Source of the DNA: Candidatus Melainabacteria bacterium
Lineage (GTDB): Bacteria; Cyanobacteriota; Vampirovibrionia; Obscuribacterales; Obscuribacteraceae
Length of the DNA stretch: 64,000 nucleotides
Direction: 5' to 3'
Assembly: GCA_027451745.1 (NCBI GenBank)
Contig: DAIDIP010000014.1
Location: forward strand, 39,735 to 103,734
Each line of letters opens with the position of its first letter. The first letter of the stretch is position 1. Under the pieces are notes generated by a model. That model was not told the origin of the DNA. It made no database searches and saw only the letters and a program-made list of their open reading frames with translations. Both the position numbers and the translations under genes were made by a program. This document shows, in pieces, positions 28,123-36,343 of the stretch.

Positions 28123-28920
28123 GTGATGAATAAATTTGCCTTTGGTATTTCAGGAAAGTCGCAAACTCTTTTTGAAAAATGGAAATATTTGCTTTTTCAA
28201 GAACAGTGCCGCTTATGCAAACGTATGATTCATCCAATGGTTGAAAAAATGAATTTTGAAAATTATGGACCGCCTGGAAAGTATTTTTATTATGGTAATG
28301 AAATAGTTTCTGATGCACTGTGTCAGTTTTGTTTGCCAAATGTCATCACTGGACATCCGGTAATTAACAGTCATCAATTTGTATACGCAGAGAAGTCACA
28401 GCAATTGTTTGTGTCTAGTGCTGCGATTTTTAAAGAGCCTGTCAATGAACTTATTTTGCGGCTCAAGTATAGTAATGATGTTTTATTAGCAAAAGACTTG
28501 TCATGTTTGATGCTTCGAAGTTGGCACGCTTTAAAGGAAAGATTTGAACACGAAATAGAAGACGGATCTGTATGCCTAGTCCCAGTACCTCTACACAAAA
28601 AACGTTTGCACGAGCGAGGGTATAATCAGGCCGAATTAATTGCTAGTTGTATGGGTAATTTATTGAATATTAGGGTGGAAGATAAATTGCTTTGTCGTGT
28701 ACGGAATACAGTTTCACAGCAAAAACTGAGCAAAGCGGAGCGGTGGATTAATGTCAAAGAAGCGTTTATGGCTAAAAACGATTGTGCATTTTTAGGCAAA
28801 CAGGTTGTATTAATAGATGATGTTTGTACTTCCGGGGCAACTTTAGTTGAATGTAGCAAGGCGGTAAAATCAGCTGGCGCCTTGGCTGTTTATGGACTTA
28901 GTGCGGCCTTTGTATTTTAA
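28123..28920 (+). CDS. comF: ComF family phosphoribosyltransferase-like protein
   Basis: ComF proteins assist uptake or recombination of single-stranded DNA in natural competence and are widely conserved. The 265-residue protein has an N-terminal zinc-binding pair, CRLC near residues 30-33 and CQFC near 67-70, then the phosphoribosyltransferase core: VPVPLHKKRLHERGYNQAELIA and the PRPP-loop-like VVLIDDVCTSGATL, ending in YGLSAAFVF. The GTG at 28123 has GAGG nine bases upstream; an ATG three bases later is an alternative. Its last four bases overlap the 3' end of hemL on the opposite strand. No other competence genes are in the window, so competence is not shown. Confidence 0.9.
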   Translation: MMNKFAFGISGKSQTLFEKWKYLLFQEQCRLCKRMIHPMVEKMNFENYGPPGKYFYYGNEIVSDALCQFCLPNVITGHPVINSHQFVYAEKSQQLFVSSAAIFKEPVNELILRLKYSNDVLLAKDLSCLMLRSWHALKERFEHEIEDGSVCLVPVPLHKKRLHERGYNQAELIASCMGNLLNIRVEDKLLCRVRNTVSQQKLSKAERWINVKEAFMAKNDCAFLGKQVVLIDDVCTSGATLVECSKAVKSAGALAVYGLSAAFVF

Positions 28921-30209
28921 AGTTCGCCAAGCGCTTTTTCAAAAGCTTCAATTGTTTTATCAATATCTTGTTTGCTGTGTACAGTAGACATAAAAGCCGC
29001 TTCGAACTGAGATGGAGGCCAATAAACACCGTTTTGCAACAGATGACGCCATACCTTAGCAAAAGCCTCGGTATCACATGTTTTGGCAGTTTCTAAGTCG
29101 ATTACTGGTTCTTTAGTGAAAAATACAGTAATCATCCCGGTGACATGCGCAACTTGGATAGGAAACTTTTTATTGGATTTTATTGCTTTTAAACCGTCAG
29201 CTAAACGATTGGTGTTGGACTCTAACATTTTGTAAGTTAATGGGGATTGCAGAATTCGCAATTGCGCTAAACCGGCAGCCATTGCCAAAGGATTACCGGA
29301 TAATGTTCCTGCTTGATAAACTTTTCCAGATGGGGCAATCATTTCCATGATCTCTTTTTTCCCACCGTACGCACCCACTGGGAGACCGCCACCGATTATT
29401 TTACCTAAACAGGTTAAGTCGGGCTTGATCTTGTATAGTTCTTGAGCGCCACCTTTAGAGACTCGGAATCCTGTCATTACTTCATCAAAAATTAGTAGAG
29501 CATCATTGGTGGTGCAAAGCTCTCGCAATCCCTCTAGAAATTCTGGTTTGGGAAGAATTAAACCTGCGTTGCCAACAACTGGTTCAAGAATAATAGCAGC
29601 GATATCTTTGTGTTCGGCAAAAGCTTTTTTTACTGCGTCTAGATTATTGTAGGAAACTGAAATGGTTAGCTTTGCAATCGACTCTGGCACACCTGGTGAA
29701 TTAGCTAGTCCTAAGGTTGCTAAACCTGAACCGGCTTCTACAAGGAAACTATCGCCATGTCCGTGATAACAGCCATTAAATTTAAGAATAGTTGACTTAT
29801 TTGTATATGCTCGGGCAAGACGCACAGCTGACATGGTTGCTTCCGTACCAGAATTAACCATACGTACCATTTCTATGTTGGGCATGGTTTTGCATACTAG
29901 TTCTGCCAGCTCTACTTCTGCTGGACAGGGTGCACCATAGCTGGTGCCATGCTGCAATGCATGTTCAAGAGCTTCCATTACATGTGGATGTCTATGTCCC
30001 AATACCATTGGACCCCAGGACCCCACATAGTCAATATAAGTATCGCCATCGACATCGTGCAAATATGCACCATCGGCACTTTTTATAAAAGTGGGAGTAC
30101 CGCCCACCGCTAGACAAGATCGTACAGGAGAATTCACGCCTCCTGGTATTACTTGTTTAGCTCGCTCGAACAGGCGGTGTGATTTTTTTATTTGAATTGT
30201 ATCTGGCAT
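28917..30209 (-). CDS. hemL: Glutamate-1-semialdehyde 2,1-aminomutase
   Basis: HemL converts glutamate-1-semialdehyde to 5-aminolevulinate, the last step of the C5 route to haem and other tetrapyrroles. The 430-residue class III aminotransferase-fold protein shows the N-terminal GGVNSPVRSC, VRMVNSGTEATMSAVRLARAYT, FNGCYHGHGD, IFDEVMTGFRV and the PLP-lysine segment CLGKIIGGGLPVGAYGG near residue 270. Length is normal. A thioredoxin-like gene lies 35 bases upstream on the same strand, so the two probably share a transcript. Use of the C5 pathway fits a cyanobacterial relative. No other haem gene is present in the window. Confidence 0.97.
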   Translation of the reverse strand: MPDTIQIKKSHRLFERAKQVIPGGVNSPVRSCLAVGGTPTFIKSADGAYLHDVDGDTYIDYVGSWGPMVLGHRHPHVMEALEHALQHGTSYGAPCPAEVELAELVCKTMPNIEMVRMVNSGTEATMSAVRLARAYTNKSTILKFNGCYHGHGDSFLVEAGSGLATLGLANSPGVPESIAKLTISVSYNNLDAVKKAFAEHKDIAAIILEPVVGNAGLILPKPEFLEGLRELCTTNDALLIFDEVMTGFRVSKGGAQELYKIKPDLTCLGKIIGGGLPVGAYGGKKEIMEMIAPSGKVYQAGTLSGNPLAMAAGLAQLRILQSPLTYKMLESNTNRLADGLKAIKSNKKFPIQVAHVTGMITVFFTKEPVIDLETAKTCDTEAFAKVWRHLLQNGVYWPPSQFEAAFMSTVHSKQDIDKTIEAFEKALGEL

Positions 30210-30244
30210 TTTTTACTGAGGCTAACTAAGGTCGACTTTTACGT

Positions 30245-30715
30245 TCAGGCAGAGGCGGTTGTTTCCTTTTGAGCAAGTACTCGCTCAATAACAGGTTCTA
30301 CCATTTTTGCTGCCTTTTCTCCTGCTTGGAAATGTCGTAACTTGCCTTGAGCATCGAATAAATAAAAAGCCGGCACATATTTGTTTTCAAATGCATCGGT
30401 AATGCTATGCCAATTGTCAATCACACAGGGTTGCTTTATTTCGTATTCTTTTATTACTTCTGTTACGGCATCAATATTAGTATCGCTTTCTTGTCGAGGC
30501 ATATGCACAGAAAGGATTTTTAAACCTTGAGGAGTATATTTATCCAACCAGCGATTGACATCTGGAAGAGATTCCTTGCAAGAGTGACAGCTAACCGCCC
30601 AAAAGTGAATTAGAGTAGGATGCCCAGCAAAATTTTCATTGGTTAGTGGCGGTGAATTGAACCAATTTGTACCTCCTTCTATAGAAGGCATTTTACTGTC
30701 CATGCGTAAGGCCAT
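30245..30715 (-). CDS. Thioredoxin-like thiol-disulfide protein (TlpA/ResA-like domain, no signal peptide)
   Basis: This 156-residue protein is a single thioredoxin fold of the AhpC/TSA-Redoxin subgroup. The active site is WAVSCHSCKESLPDV, an unusual CHSC in place of CGPC or CEPC. The cis-Pro region is YVPAFYLFD. It lacks a signal peptide or anchor, so it is probably cytoplasmic, unlike most TlpA/ResA proteins. It lies upstream of hemL and downstream of the peroxiredoxin, with a strong hairpin between the peroxiredoxin and this gene. It could act as a thiol reductant in oxidative-stress defence; that is inference from neighbours only. Confidence 0.87.
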   Translation of the reverse strand: MALRMDSKMPSIEGGTNWFNSPPLTNENFAGHPTLIHFWAVSCHSCKESLPDVNRWLDKYTPQGLKILSVHMPRQESDTNIDAVTEVIKEYEIKQPCVIDNWHSITDAFENKYVPAFYLFDAQGKLRHFQAGEKAAKMVEPVIERVLAQKETTASA

Positions 30716-30778
30716 AATTGTGCTCCTGTGTCCAATAAATATTATTGTAGCGCTTAGGACTAATTGTTTTTATAAAAT

Positions 30779-30815
30779 ATGAAGGCAACGAAGCAGAATA
30801 CTTCGTTGCCTTCAT
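30779..30815 (-). terminator. Strong hairpin terminator after the peroxiredoxin gene
   Basis: ATGAAGGCAACGAAG pairs perfectly over 15 bases with CTTCGTTGCCTTCAT around a seven-base loop. On the minus strand it is followed by an AT-rich stretch (ATATTTTATAAAA). It lies between the peroxiredoxin stop and the thioredoxin-like gene, so it should end the peroxiredoxin transcript. Confidence 0.75.
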
Positions 30816-30879
30816 TTGCTTTTAATTTTAGGTACAGGTAAGGCTAATAAAGAATGCCTGTAAATTTGTACTTTAAAAA

Positions 30880-31419
30880 TTAAACTGCCAGGGGCTTTTG
30901 TCCTGGCTTCCAATCAGCGGCACATAGTCCACCAGTTTTGATAGCTTCGAGTACACGCAAAGTCTCATCTACGCTGCGACCGATATTGAGAGCATGTACT
31001 ACTTGATACTGCAATACGCCTTCTTGGTCAATTATGAACAGACCACGCAAAGCAATACCTTTATCTTCCATAAGTACACCATAGTCACGACTTACATCTT
31101 TAGTTATGTCAGAGGCAAGCACGTATTTAAGTGAGCCTAGACCACCTTTATCTTCTGGTGTATTGATCCAGGCGCGGTGGCTGTACACGCTGTCTGTCGA
31201 AACAGCAACAATTTCAGCACCAGCCTTTTTGAATTCATCATATCTTTCGTTAAAAGCCTTTAACTCTGTAGGACAAACAAAAGTGAAATCGAGTGGATAA
31301 AAGAACAAAATCAAAAATTTGCCCTTGTAATCAGAAAGACGAACATTTTGGCCAAGAGTTTTCATGTCCTTTGTAGAGGGCATATCGAAATCTGGCGCTT
31401 TTTTACTAACTTGCAACAT
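30880..31419 (-). CDS. 2-Cys peroxiredoxin (AhpC/Prx family)
   Basis: The enzyme reduces hydrogen peroxide and organic peroxides. The peroxidatic cysteine is in DFTFVCPTELKAFNERYDEF; the resolving cysteine is in GGLCAADWKPGQKP, where GLCAADW replaces the common VCPANW. Other typical-2-Cys segments are YPLDFTFVCP, STDSVYSHRAWI, LASDITKDVSRDYGV and RGLFIIDQEG. From the ATG at 31419 it has 179 residues. A TTG two codons earlier (31425) has GGAG at better spacing (six bases), and the frame also opens at a GTG at 31455; the exact start is uncertain. A strong hairpin follows the stop. It is likely a monocistronic stress gene. Confidence 0.94.
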   Translation of the reverse strand: MLQVSKKAPDFDMPSTKDMKTLGQNVRLSDYKGKFLILFFYPLDFTFVCPTELKAFNERYDEFKKAGAEIVAVSTDSVYSHRAWINTPEDKGGLGSLKYVLASDITKDVSRDYGVLMEDKGIALRGLFIIDQEGVLQYQVVHALNIGRSVDETLRVLEAIKTGGLCAADWKPGQKPLAV

Positions 31420-31576
31420 AGTCAAATTTTTCTCCAAAAACTTTCGCAAAGACACAATAGACCATTTTAGAACTGCTAGGGCGACTTTGTCGTATGGCTT
31501 AATAGAATTTGCACATTTGAGTTTTAGCGTTTACTGAGGATCTGTTCTCAGCGGGCACAAGCACACATGCTGTTGC

Positions 31577-31801
31577 TTAACGCTTGGTAACCTTCTTGCT
31601 GGATTCTTTTGATGAGCTAAAGTTTTCATTATTCTTTTGCCATTGGGATAATTCATTCTGGAGATTATATTTGGCAACATATTTGCGAATGAGCAAGGAT
31701 GAGGTTCCCCAGCCCAGATTTAGCAGGTGCTCTAGATGCTCGGATGGGGTAGCAGTTTTTTTGCTTCTGCCAAGTTCTGCCTCATTAATGCTTTCACTCA
31801 T
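31577..31801 (-). CDS. Small hypothetical protein
   Basis: This 74-residue hydrophilic protein (MSESINEAELGRSKK...) contains a probable helical core (EHLEHLLNLGWGTSSLLIRKYVAKYNLQNELSQWQ) and a Ser/Lys-rich tail. No family is recognised. AGGG about seven bases before the ATG supports translation on this strand. An overlapping frame on the plus strand (31584-31808) is less protein-like. It diverges from the rplU promoter. Moderately supported. Confidence 0.5.
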   Translation of the reverse strand: MSESINEAELGRSKKTATPSEHLEHLLNLGWGTSSLLIRKYVAKYNLQNELSQWQKNNENFSSSKESSKKVTKR

Positions 31802-31833
31802 AACTTAACCCTTAATCAATCTATTAATAAATA

Positions 31834-31861
31834 TTGACCTGTTGGCGCAAATGTTGATAAA
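31834..31861 (+). promoter_or_regulatory. Probable promoter and leader of the rplU-rpmA-murE operon
   Basis: TTGACC (31834-31839) and GATAAA (31856-31861) are 16 bases apart. The roughly 85-base leader that follows, before the rplU ribosome binding site, contains GC-richer self-complementary patches. Many ribosomal-protein operons carry structured leaders, but I did not recognise a known L21 leader fold. Confidence 0.4.
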
Positions 31862-31956
31862 GTGGGAATCCGCCTTTAAAGTGCATATCTTTAAGAAGGT
31901 CGTGCAGGTACGCCAAGCGTCCTGGTAATGAATTGTAGCAAGAGATGGAGAAGAAA

Positions 31957-32316
31957 ATGTTCGCCATAGTGGAAACCTCCGGGCGCCAGTACCAAGTTGA
32001 AGCGGGTAAGTTTATTGACGTTGATTTGACTGCAAATCAACCTGGTGATGAAATAGTTTTTGAAAAAATATTGATGATTGTCGATGGTGCAAATTCACTA
32101 TATGGCAAACCAGTCGTAGAGGGAGCCAAAGTTGTCGGTCGTGTTTTAAAGCACGACAAAGATAATAAAATAATTGTTTATCATCAGAAGCCCAAAAAGG
32201 GGACTCGCAAGAAACAAGGGCACAGGCAGTCATATACTAGAGTGCTTATTGATTCTATTTCGGTTGGCGACAAAGTTCTTGCCAAAGGTGAGAGCAAGAA
32301 GAAGGCTGCTGGATAA
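31957..32316 (+). CDS. rplU: 50S ribosomal protein L21
   Basis: L21 is a 23S rRNA-binding protein of the large subunit. The 119-residue sequence has the family opening MFAIVETSGRQYQVEAGKFIDVDL and the basic C-terminal RNA-binding part (YHQKPKKGTRKKQGHRQSYTRVLIDSI). The frame opens four codons earlier at 31945, but GGAG six bases before the ATG at 31957 and the family's usual beginning fix the start here. It is followed by rpmA after about 60 bases, the universal rplU-rpmA order. Confidence 0.98.
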   Translation: MFAIVETSGRQYQVEAGKFIDVDLTANQPGDEIVFEKILMIVDGANSLYGKPVVEGAKVVGRVLKHDKDNKIIVYHQKPKKGTRKKQGHRQSYTRVLIDSISVGDKVLAKGESKKKAAG

Positions 32317-32379
32317 ATTAACTAGTTGTAATTCTGTAAAAATCGGTATTAGGCATTAAACAAAGAGTGGTGATTTGTC

Positions 32380-32634
32380 ATGGCACATAAAAAGGGTGCA
32401 GGTTCAACAAGAAATGGAAGAGATAGCCAACCAAAACGGTTAGGTGTCAAAGTCTATAGTGGAGAGCAAGTAGTTCCAGGCAATATTATTGTCAGACAGC
32501 GCGGCACCAAAATACATCCTGGTGTGAACGTTTCTCGCGGTAGTGATGATTCGCTTTATGCTGTTGCAGCAGGCTTAGTTAAATTTGAATCGACTCGCGG
32601 CAGAAAATTGGTCAGTGTTTATCCCTCTGTTTGA
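32380..32634 (+). CDS. rpmA: 50S ribosomal protein L27
   Basis: L27 sits near the peptidyl-transferase centre. The 84-residue protein begins [24 protein letters not shown], so its N-terminal tail is the short form without the cleaved extension seen in Firmicutes. The body [32 protein letters not shown] is canonical. GTGGTG is a weak ribosome binding site upstream. Second gene of the rplU operon. Confidence 0.98.
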   Translation: MAHKKGAGSTRNGRDSQPKRLGVKVYSGEQVVPGNIIVRQRGTKIHPGVNVSRGSDDSLYAVAAGLVKFESTRGRKLVSVYPSV

Positions 32635-32657
32635 AAACGGAGCATTAGTAAATCTCC

Positions 32658-34205
32658 TTGCCCAAACAGCTTTCTGACTTACTGGCAAAAATTACGCTAC
32701 ACCCTGGCTTGTCTGAAACTGCAATAAAGCAAGTTGAGCAGTCAGGACAAATTCAACTGAATGGTGTGTGTTGTCACACTGGTAAAGTAAAAGCAGGGGA
32801 CGCATTTTTTTGTGTCGTTGGTGAAAAATTTGACGGCAACGATTTTGCTGCACAAGCGGTGCAAAATGGGGCTGTTTGTGTATTTTCTGAGCGTCTCGAC
32901 TTGCAGCTATCAGTGCCGGTTATTGTTGTAGCAAATCTGCGTCAGAGCCTGGCTATAGCTTCCAATTTTATTTTTGATTGTCCCAGTAAGTCGTTGCGTG
33001 TATTGGGCGTTACCGGCACAAATGGCAAGACTACTACAACTCATATAGTCGAACATATTTTAAATCAATCTGGGCGCAAAGCTGGACTAATAGGAACTTT
33101 GGGAGCTAGGTGGCCGCAGGCAAATGGTGATATTCATAGCGAAAAATTTGGACAAACTACGCCACAGGCTCCAGAGTTTCAAGGCATGCTTTCTCGAATG
33201 CGTGATAATGGAGTGACCCATGTGGTAATGGAAGTGTCGAGTCATGCTTTAGCATTAGGACATGTAGGCGGAACCCAATTTGCCAGCGCTTGTCTTACGA
33301 ATGTCACACAAGATCATTTAGACTTTCATAAATCGATGGAACATTATTGGCATTCTAAGCGTTTATTATTTGAGCAGCTGTCAGAAAGCTCGCAGAAAAA
33401 CAAATCGGTTATAGCTAATGCTGATGATTCACTTGCGGCAAGCTTTTTATCTGTTGTAGATCCTAATATTCAAAAATATACTTATAGTTGTAACACCAAA
33501 TCTGGTGCTACGCTCAATCTTCTATCTTCTGAGTATGGTTTTGATCATTCAACTTTGAGCTTTTTAGGACCTGAGGGTGAATTTTCAGTAAAACTGAAAA
33601 TTAGTGGTCCATTCAATACTTATAATGCCATGGCTGCTATTTTGATTTGCTATGGGGAGGGCATTCCTGTGCCTGCTATAACAAAAGCTTTAGAAGACTT
33701 TACTGGTGTGCCTGGACGCTTTGAAATAGTTAGAGCTGGTAATAATGGTAGCAGCAAAAAGGATCCTTTATGCATAGTAGACTATGCCCATACCCCAGAT
33801 GGTTTGGATAATGTTCTCAAAGCGGCCAGGACACTAGTTCCTGTGGGCGGTAAGCTAATTGTTGTTTTTGGTTGTGGGGGAGATAGAGATGCTTCCAAAC
33901 GGCCAAAAATGGGCGAAATTGCTCATAAATTAGCGGACCAGGTTATAGTGACTTCGGATAATCCACGCTCTGAAGATCCGCAAAAAATTATTGCTGATAT
34001 ATTAGCTGGTATAGGACGCTTATCAGAGGTACAAGTTCAACCTGATCGAGATCAAGCAATTAAATCAGCTGTGCTCAATGCTCAGTCTAGAGATGTAATT
34101 GTAATTGCTGGGAAAGGTCATGAAACGTATCAGATTCTTGGACCTGAAACTATAGATTTTGATGATCGTATACATGCTAGAGATGCACTTCTTGAGAGGA
34201 AATGA
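32658..34205 (+). CDS. murE: UDP-MurNAc-L-Ala-D-Glu:meso-diaminopimelate ligase
   Basis: MurE adds the third stem-peptide residue of the peptidoglycan precursor in the cytoplasm. The 515-residue protein has the Mur-ligase ATP loop GTNGKTTTTH beginning at G120, the carbamylated-lysine and His region (VVMEVSSHALALGHVGG), TNVTQDHLDFH, the AHTPDGLDNVL segment and the substrate motif DNPRSEDP near residues 433-440. The DNPR form of that motif marks meso-diaminopimelate as the amino acid added, so the wall should be of the mDAP type. Start: a TTG at 32658 is the first possible start after an in-frame stop; GGAG is rather far (15 bases). It follows rpmA by 23 bases and is likely co-transcribed, linking ribosome and wall synthesis. 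Confidence 0.96.
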   Translation: MPKQLSDLLAKITLHPGLSETAIKQVEQSGQIQLNGVCCHTGKVKAGDAFFCVVGEKFDGNDFAAQAVQNGAVCVFSERLDLQLSVPVIVVANLRQSLAIASNFIFDCPSKSLRVLGVTGTNGKTTTTHIVEHILNQSGRKAGLIGTLGARWPQANGDIHSEKFGQTTPQAPEFQGMLSRMRDNGVTHVVMEVSSHALALGHVGGTQFASACLTNVTQDHLDFHKSMEHYWHSKRLLFEQLSESSQKNKSVIANADDSLAASFLSVVDPNIQKYTYSCNTKSGATLNLLSSEYGFDHSTLSFLGPEGEFSVKLKISGPFNTYNAMAAILICYGEGIPVPAITKALEDFTGVPGRFEIVRAGNNGSSKKDPLCIVDYAHTPDGLDNVLKAARTLVPVGGKLIVVFGCGGDRDASKRPKMGEIAHKLADQVIVTSDNPRSEDPQKIIADILAGIGRLSEVQVQPDRDQAIKSAVLNAQSRDVIVIAGKGHETYQILGPETIDFDDRIHARDALLERK

Positions 34206-34216
34206 TTAATTGAATA

Positions 34217-34444
34217 ATGAATTTCAGTAATCGTGATTTGTTAATGACACTTTATTGCGGCATCACGATTTTGGGAGTCGTATTATTAGTTTTTGCCTGG
34301 TATGTCTGGAAACAATCTGAAATAGCTGCTGAACCCTTATCTTATTGGATTGCGTCAGTAGTGCTATTTATTGTTGGTATTGCTCTGATTATGTTTGGTA
34401 TTGAGACTTATATCGAGCGTGATGACCCTGATGTTTGGCTATAA
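34217..34444 (+). CDS. Small two-helix membrane protein
   Basis: This 75-residue protein has two transmembrane helices (MTLYCGITILGVVLLVFAWYVW and YWIASVVLFIVGIALIMFGI) joined by a short polar loop, and an acidic tail (ETYIERDDPDVWL). It starts 11 bases after murE and is probably the last gene of that operon. No family recognised. The clean two-helix pattern and tight spacing argue that it is real. Confidence 0.65.
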   Translation: MNFSNRDLLMTLYCGITILGVVLLVFAWYVWKQSEIAAEPLSYWIASVVLFIVGIALIMFGIETYIERDDPDVWL

Positions 34445-34549
34445 ACTGTCGGTTTGCTTATGAAAAATTAGAAGACTGAAACTTAAGCCAAATATATTAA
34501 TACTTGAAAACAATAAACCATTTTTAGCTTATTTTATTGGACACTTTCG

Positions 34550-34555
34550 TATAAT
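34550..34555 (+). promoter_or_regulatory. Consensus -10 box upstream of the zinc-binding protein gene
   Basis: A perfect TATAAT lies about 62 bases before the start at 34618. No good -35 hexamer is visible at normal spacing, so the promoter call is weak. Confidence 0.3.
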
Positions 34556-34617
34556 TGGGTCTTCTTCTTTCATAGGTTCTAAGTACCTCGGCGGCGATTT
34601 ATTTATTGGATGCTTGA

Positions 34618-35304
34618 ATGAGATTTGCAAAAGTACCTAAACGTCCTACAGACTATGTTACCAGTGATGACTTGTTGCATGATTTGCTTTTAGTCCTAAA
34701 AGACGTAGTTGCTTTTGAGTCTAATTTAATAAATGCTTCTAATGGCAGTGGACACTATGCTGGCAACGGTAATGGCAATGGAAATGGGCGCTATAACGGA
34801 AATGGTAATGGCAATGGCCACCATATTCCGGAAAGTGAATTTGCTCAACTGACATTGGTTATTCAGAAGATAACAGATTTATATGGCAGGCTAAACAAAA
34901 GAAATTTAGATGTGGATCAAGCACTTGTGGAAGCTAGTTCTCAGATTGGTCTTGATTTAAAACAACTCTTGCATGATTGTTTGCGCTTTCCTGCAGTTTT
35001 ACCATATGCACGCAATCTTAAAGGCTTGCGTCGTCTATTTCTTTGTTATTGTGGCGAACAGGAAATTAGCGATCGTCATGGCTTAGGACTGTGTCCAGAA
35101 TGTTTAGAGTCTGCTCTTGAATGTGTTCAAGAAAAAAAGAAAAACAACAAATTTGTTCTTTATAGTTCGCATTCACCCCAGGTTCGTTGTAGGCATGCGG
35201 ATTTTAGTACTATGCTAGTGACGTTTTATAAGCCCGGACAATGGCCGCCAGCTTGGTGCGAAATCTGTCTAAAGCAAGAAAAAAATCGTTTAGCAAATAA
35301 ATAA
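34618..35304 (+). CDS. Hypothetical cysteine-rich protein with Gly-Asn tract
   Basis: This 228-residue protein has three parts. The N-terminal 40 residues are probably helical (SDDLLHDLLLVLKDVVAFESNLI). A low-complexity Gly-Asn stretch follows at about residues 42-68, alternating GN units broken by Tyr, Arg and His. The remainder is helical and ends in a cysteine-rich region: CYCGEQE, LCPECLESALEC, RCRH and WCEICLKQ. The pattern suggests one or two zinc-ribbon-like sites built from CxC, CxxC and CxxC pairs. No family is recognised and no signal peptide is present, so it is probably cytoplasmic. A perfect -10 box lies upstream, so it may be transcribed separately from the rplU operon. Confidence 0.75.
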   Translation: MRFAKVPKRPTDYVTSDDLLHDLLLVLKDVVAFESNLINASNGSGHYAGNGNGNGNGRYNGNGNGNGHHIPESEFAQLTLVIQKITDLYGRLNKRNLDVDQALVEASSQIGLDLKQLLHDCLRFPAVLPYARNLKGLRRLFLCYCGEQEISDRHGLGLCPECLESALECVQEKKKNNKFVLYSSHSPQVRCRHADFSTMLVTFYKPGQWPPAWCEICLKQEKNRLANK

Positions 35305-35378
35305 AGCGACAAAAATTCGTTAAATTTGGACAATTGACTTTGCGCATGTGAACTTATAGCATCAGGCATTGAGAAGGA

Positions 35379-35906
35379 TTAGGTGCCAGCTTGTTCGGAA
35401 TTTTGTGCTGTTTCGTTTTTTCTATGAGGACGATTGATTATCCCTAGAGTTAACATAATGAACATTAGCAATATTTCTGCAGCACTCATAATCCTGGTTT
35501 TTCCACTTATTTCTGAAGGAATCAAATGAATAAGCAATTGCCAAATGATAGGAATACTGCAAAGAAGAATAACAAAGTACTGCAAGCGATTAATCAAACT
35601 AGTTTTGATTGCAAGCTTTGACCATAAGTCGATAATTCGATCGATACAAGCTACTAAAAGAATGGCGCAAACAAAAAGGGCTCGATTACCGTTATGCACA
35701 CTCATTATCTCAATGCTTTTACTTATAACGAAGACCAAAATAATCAATCCTAGTAAGAGCAGATAGCAGATTACGGAATAATATGACGAATCTTTAGACT
35801 CATTTTCTTTCTTTGCCAAATTTGGAATGAAGAGAAAGGGGAGGGCAGATAAAAGACAAATCACAAGCGGGATCCATAGATTTATAAGCTCAGGATTAAT
35901 AGGCAT
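35379..35906 (-). CDS. Polytopic membrane protein, unknown
   Basis: The 175-residue protein has about five transmembrane helices (LWIPLVICLLSALPFLFI, VICYLLLLGLIILVFVI, ALFVCAILLVACI, LQYFVILLCSIPIIWQLLI, AEILLMFIMLTLGII) and short basic loops. No motif suggests a function. It starts five bases after the stop of the DUF4286-like gene upstream on the same strand, so the two are almost certainly co-transcribed. Confidence 0.7.
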   Translation of the reverse strand: MPINPELINLWIPLVICLLSALPFLFIPNLAKKENESKDSSYYSVICYLLLLGLIILVFVISKSIEIMSVHNGNRALFVCAILLVACIDRIIDLWSKLAIKTSLINRLQYFVILLCSIPIIWQLLIHLIPSEISGKTRIMSAAEILLMFIMLTLGIINRPHRKNETAQNSEQAGT

Positions 35907-35911
35907 TGAAA

Positions 35912-36274
35912 TTATCCTTTTGTTGATTGGAGCTGTTCAAGCTTCGATGGTAGACCCATGATATTTAAAAGATTGAGTATACGGCGGGTGATATGCATTT
36001 TTTCACCGAATCGCTCTATTCCTTCTTTCCTCATTTGTGGCGCTTGTTCATTTAAATAGGCGTCTAAGCTTGGACGATCTTCAACAACATATTGTATGGT
36101 CCAAAGCGTTTTATTTGTGACCTTGCTATCTTCATCTTCTGCCTTACGGAAGAACCAATAAGCAACTTTGAGACCTTTAAAAGTTAGCATTTTTTGGAGA
36201 TGCTCGGTTAGCCAACCAGCAACTTTATAGTTGATATCTTCTTCTACTTCTAGATTTACTTCGTAGATTAGCAT
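35912..36274 (-). CDS. DUF4286-like small protein
   Basis: The 120-residue protein starts MLIYEVNLEVEEDINYKVAGWLTEHL and continues with FKGLKVAYWFFRKAED, TLWTIQYVVEDRPSLDAYLNEQAPQMRKEGIERFG. This is the layout of the DUF4286 family: a ferredoxin-like alpha-beta fold with an invariant QY segment, usually around 100 residues. The family has no known biochemical role. It is tightly coupled to the downstream membrane protein gene. Family assignment is from wording alone. Confidence 0.75.
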   Translation of the reverse strand: MLIYEVNLEVEEDINYKVAGWLTEHLQKMLTFKGLKVAYWFFRKAEDEDSKVTNKTLWTIQYVVEDRPSLDAYLNEQAPQMRKEGIERFGEKMHITRRILNLLNIMGLPSKLEQLQSTKG

Positions 36275-36343
36275 TTAAAAAAGCCCCATTTGAAACTTGT
36301 TGTTTAGATATTATCCTATATTCAGTAAACCAAGTTAAACTTC

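Noticed and set aside
31584..31808. Plus-strand 74-residue frame opposite the small gene at 31577-31801
   Set aside because: No ribosome binding site and Phe/Leu/Ser-heavy content typical of antisense frames; the minus-strand partner has AGGG in place.
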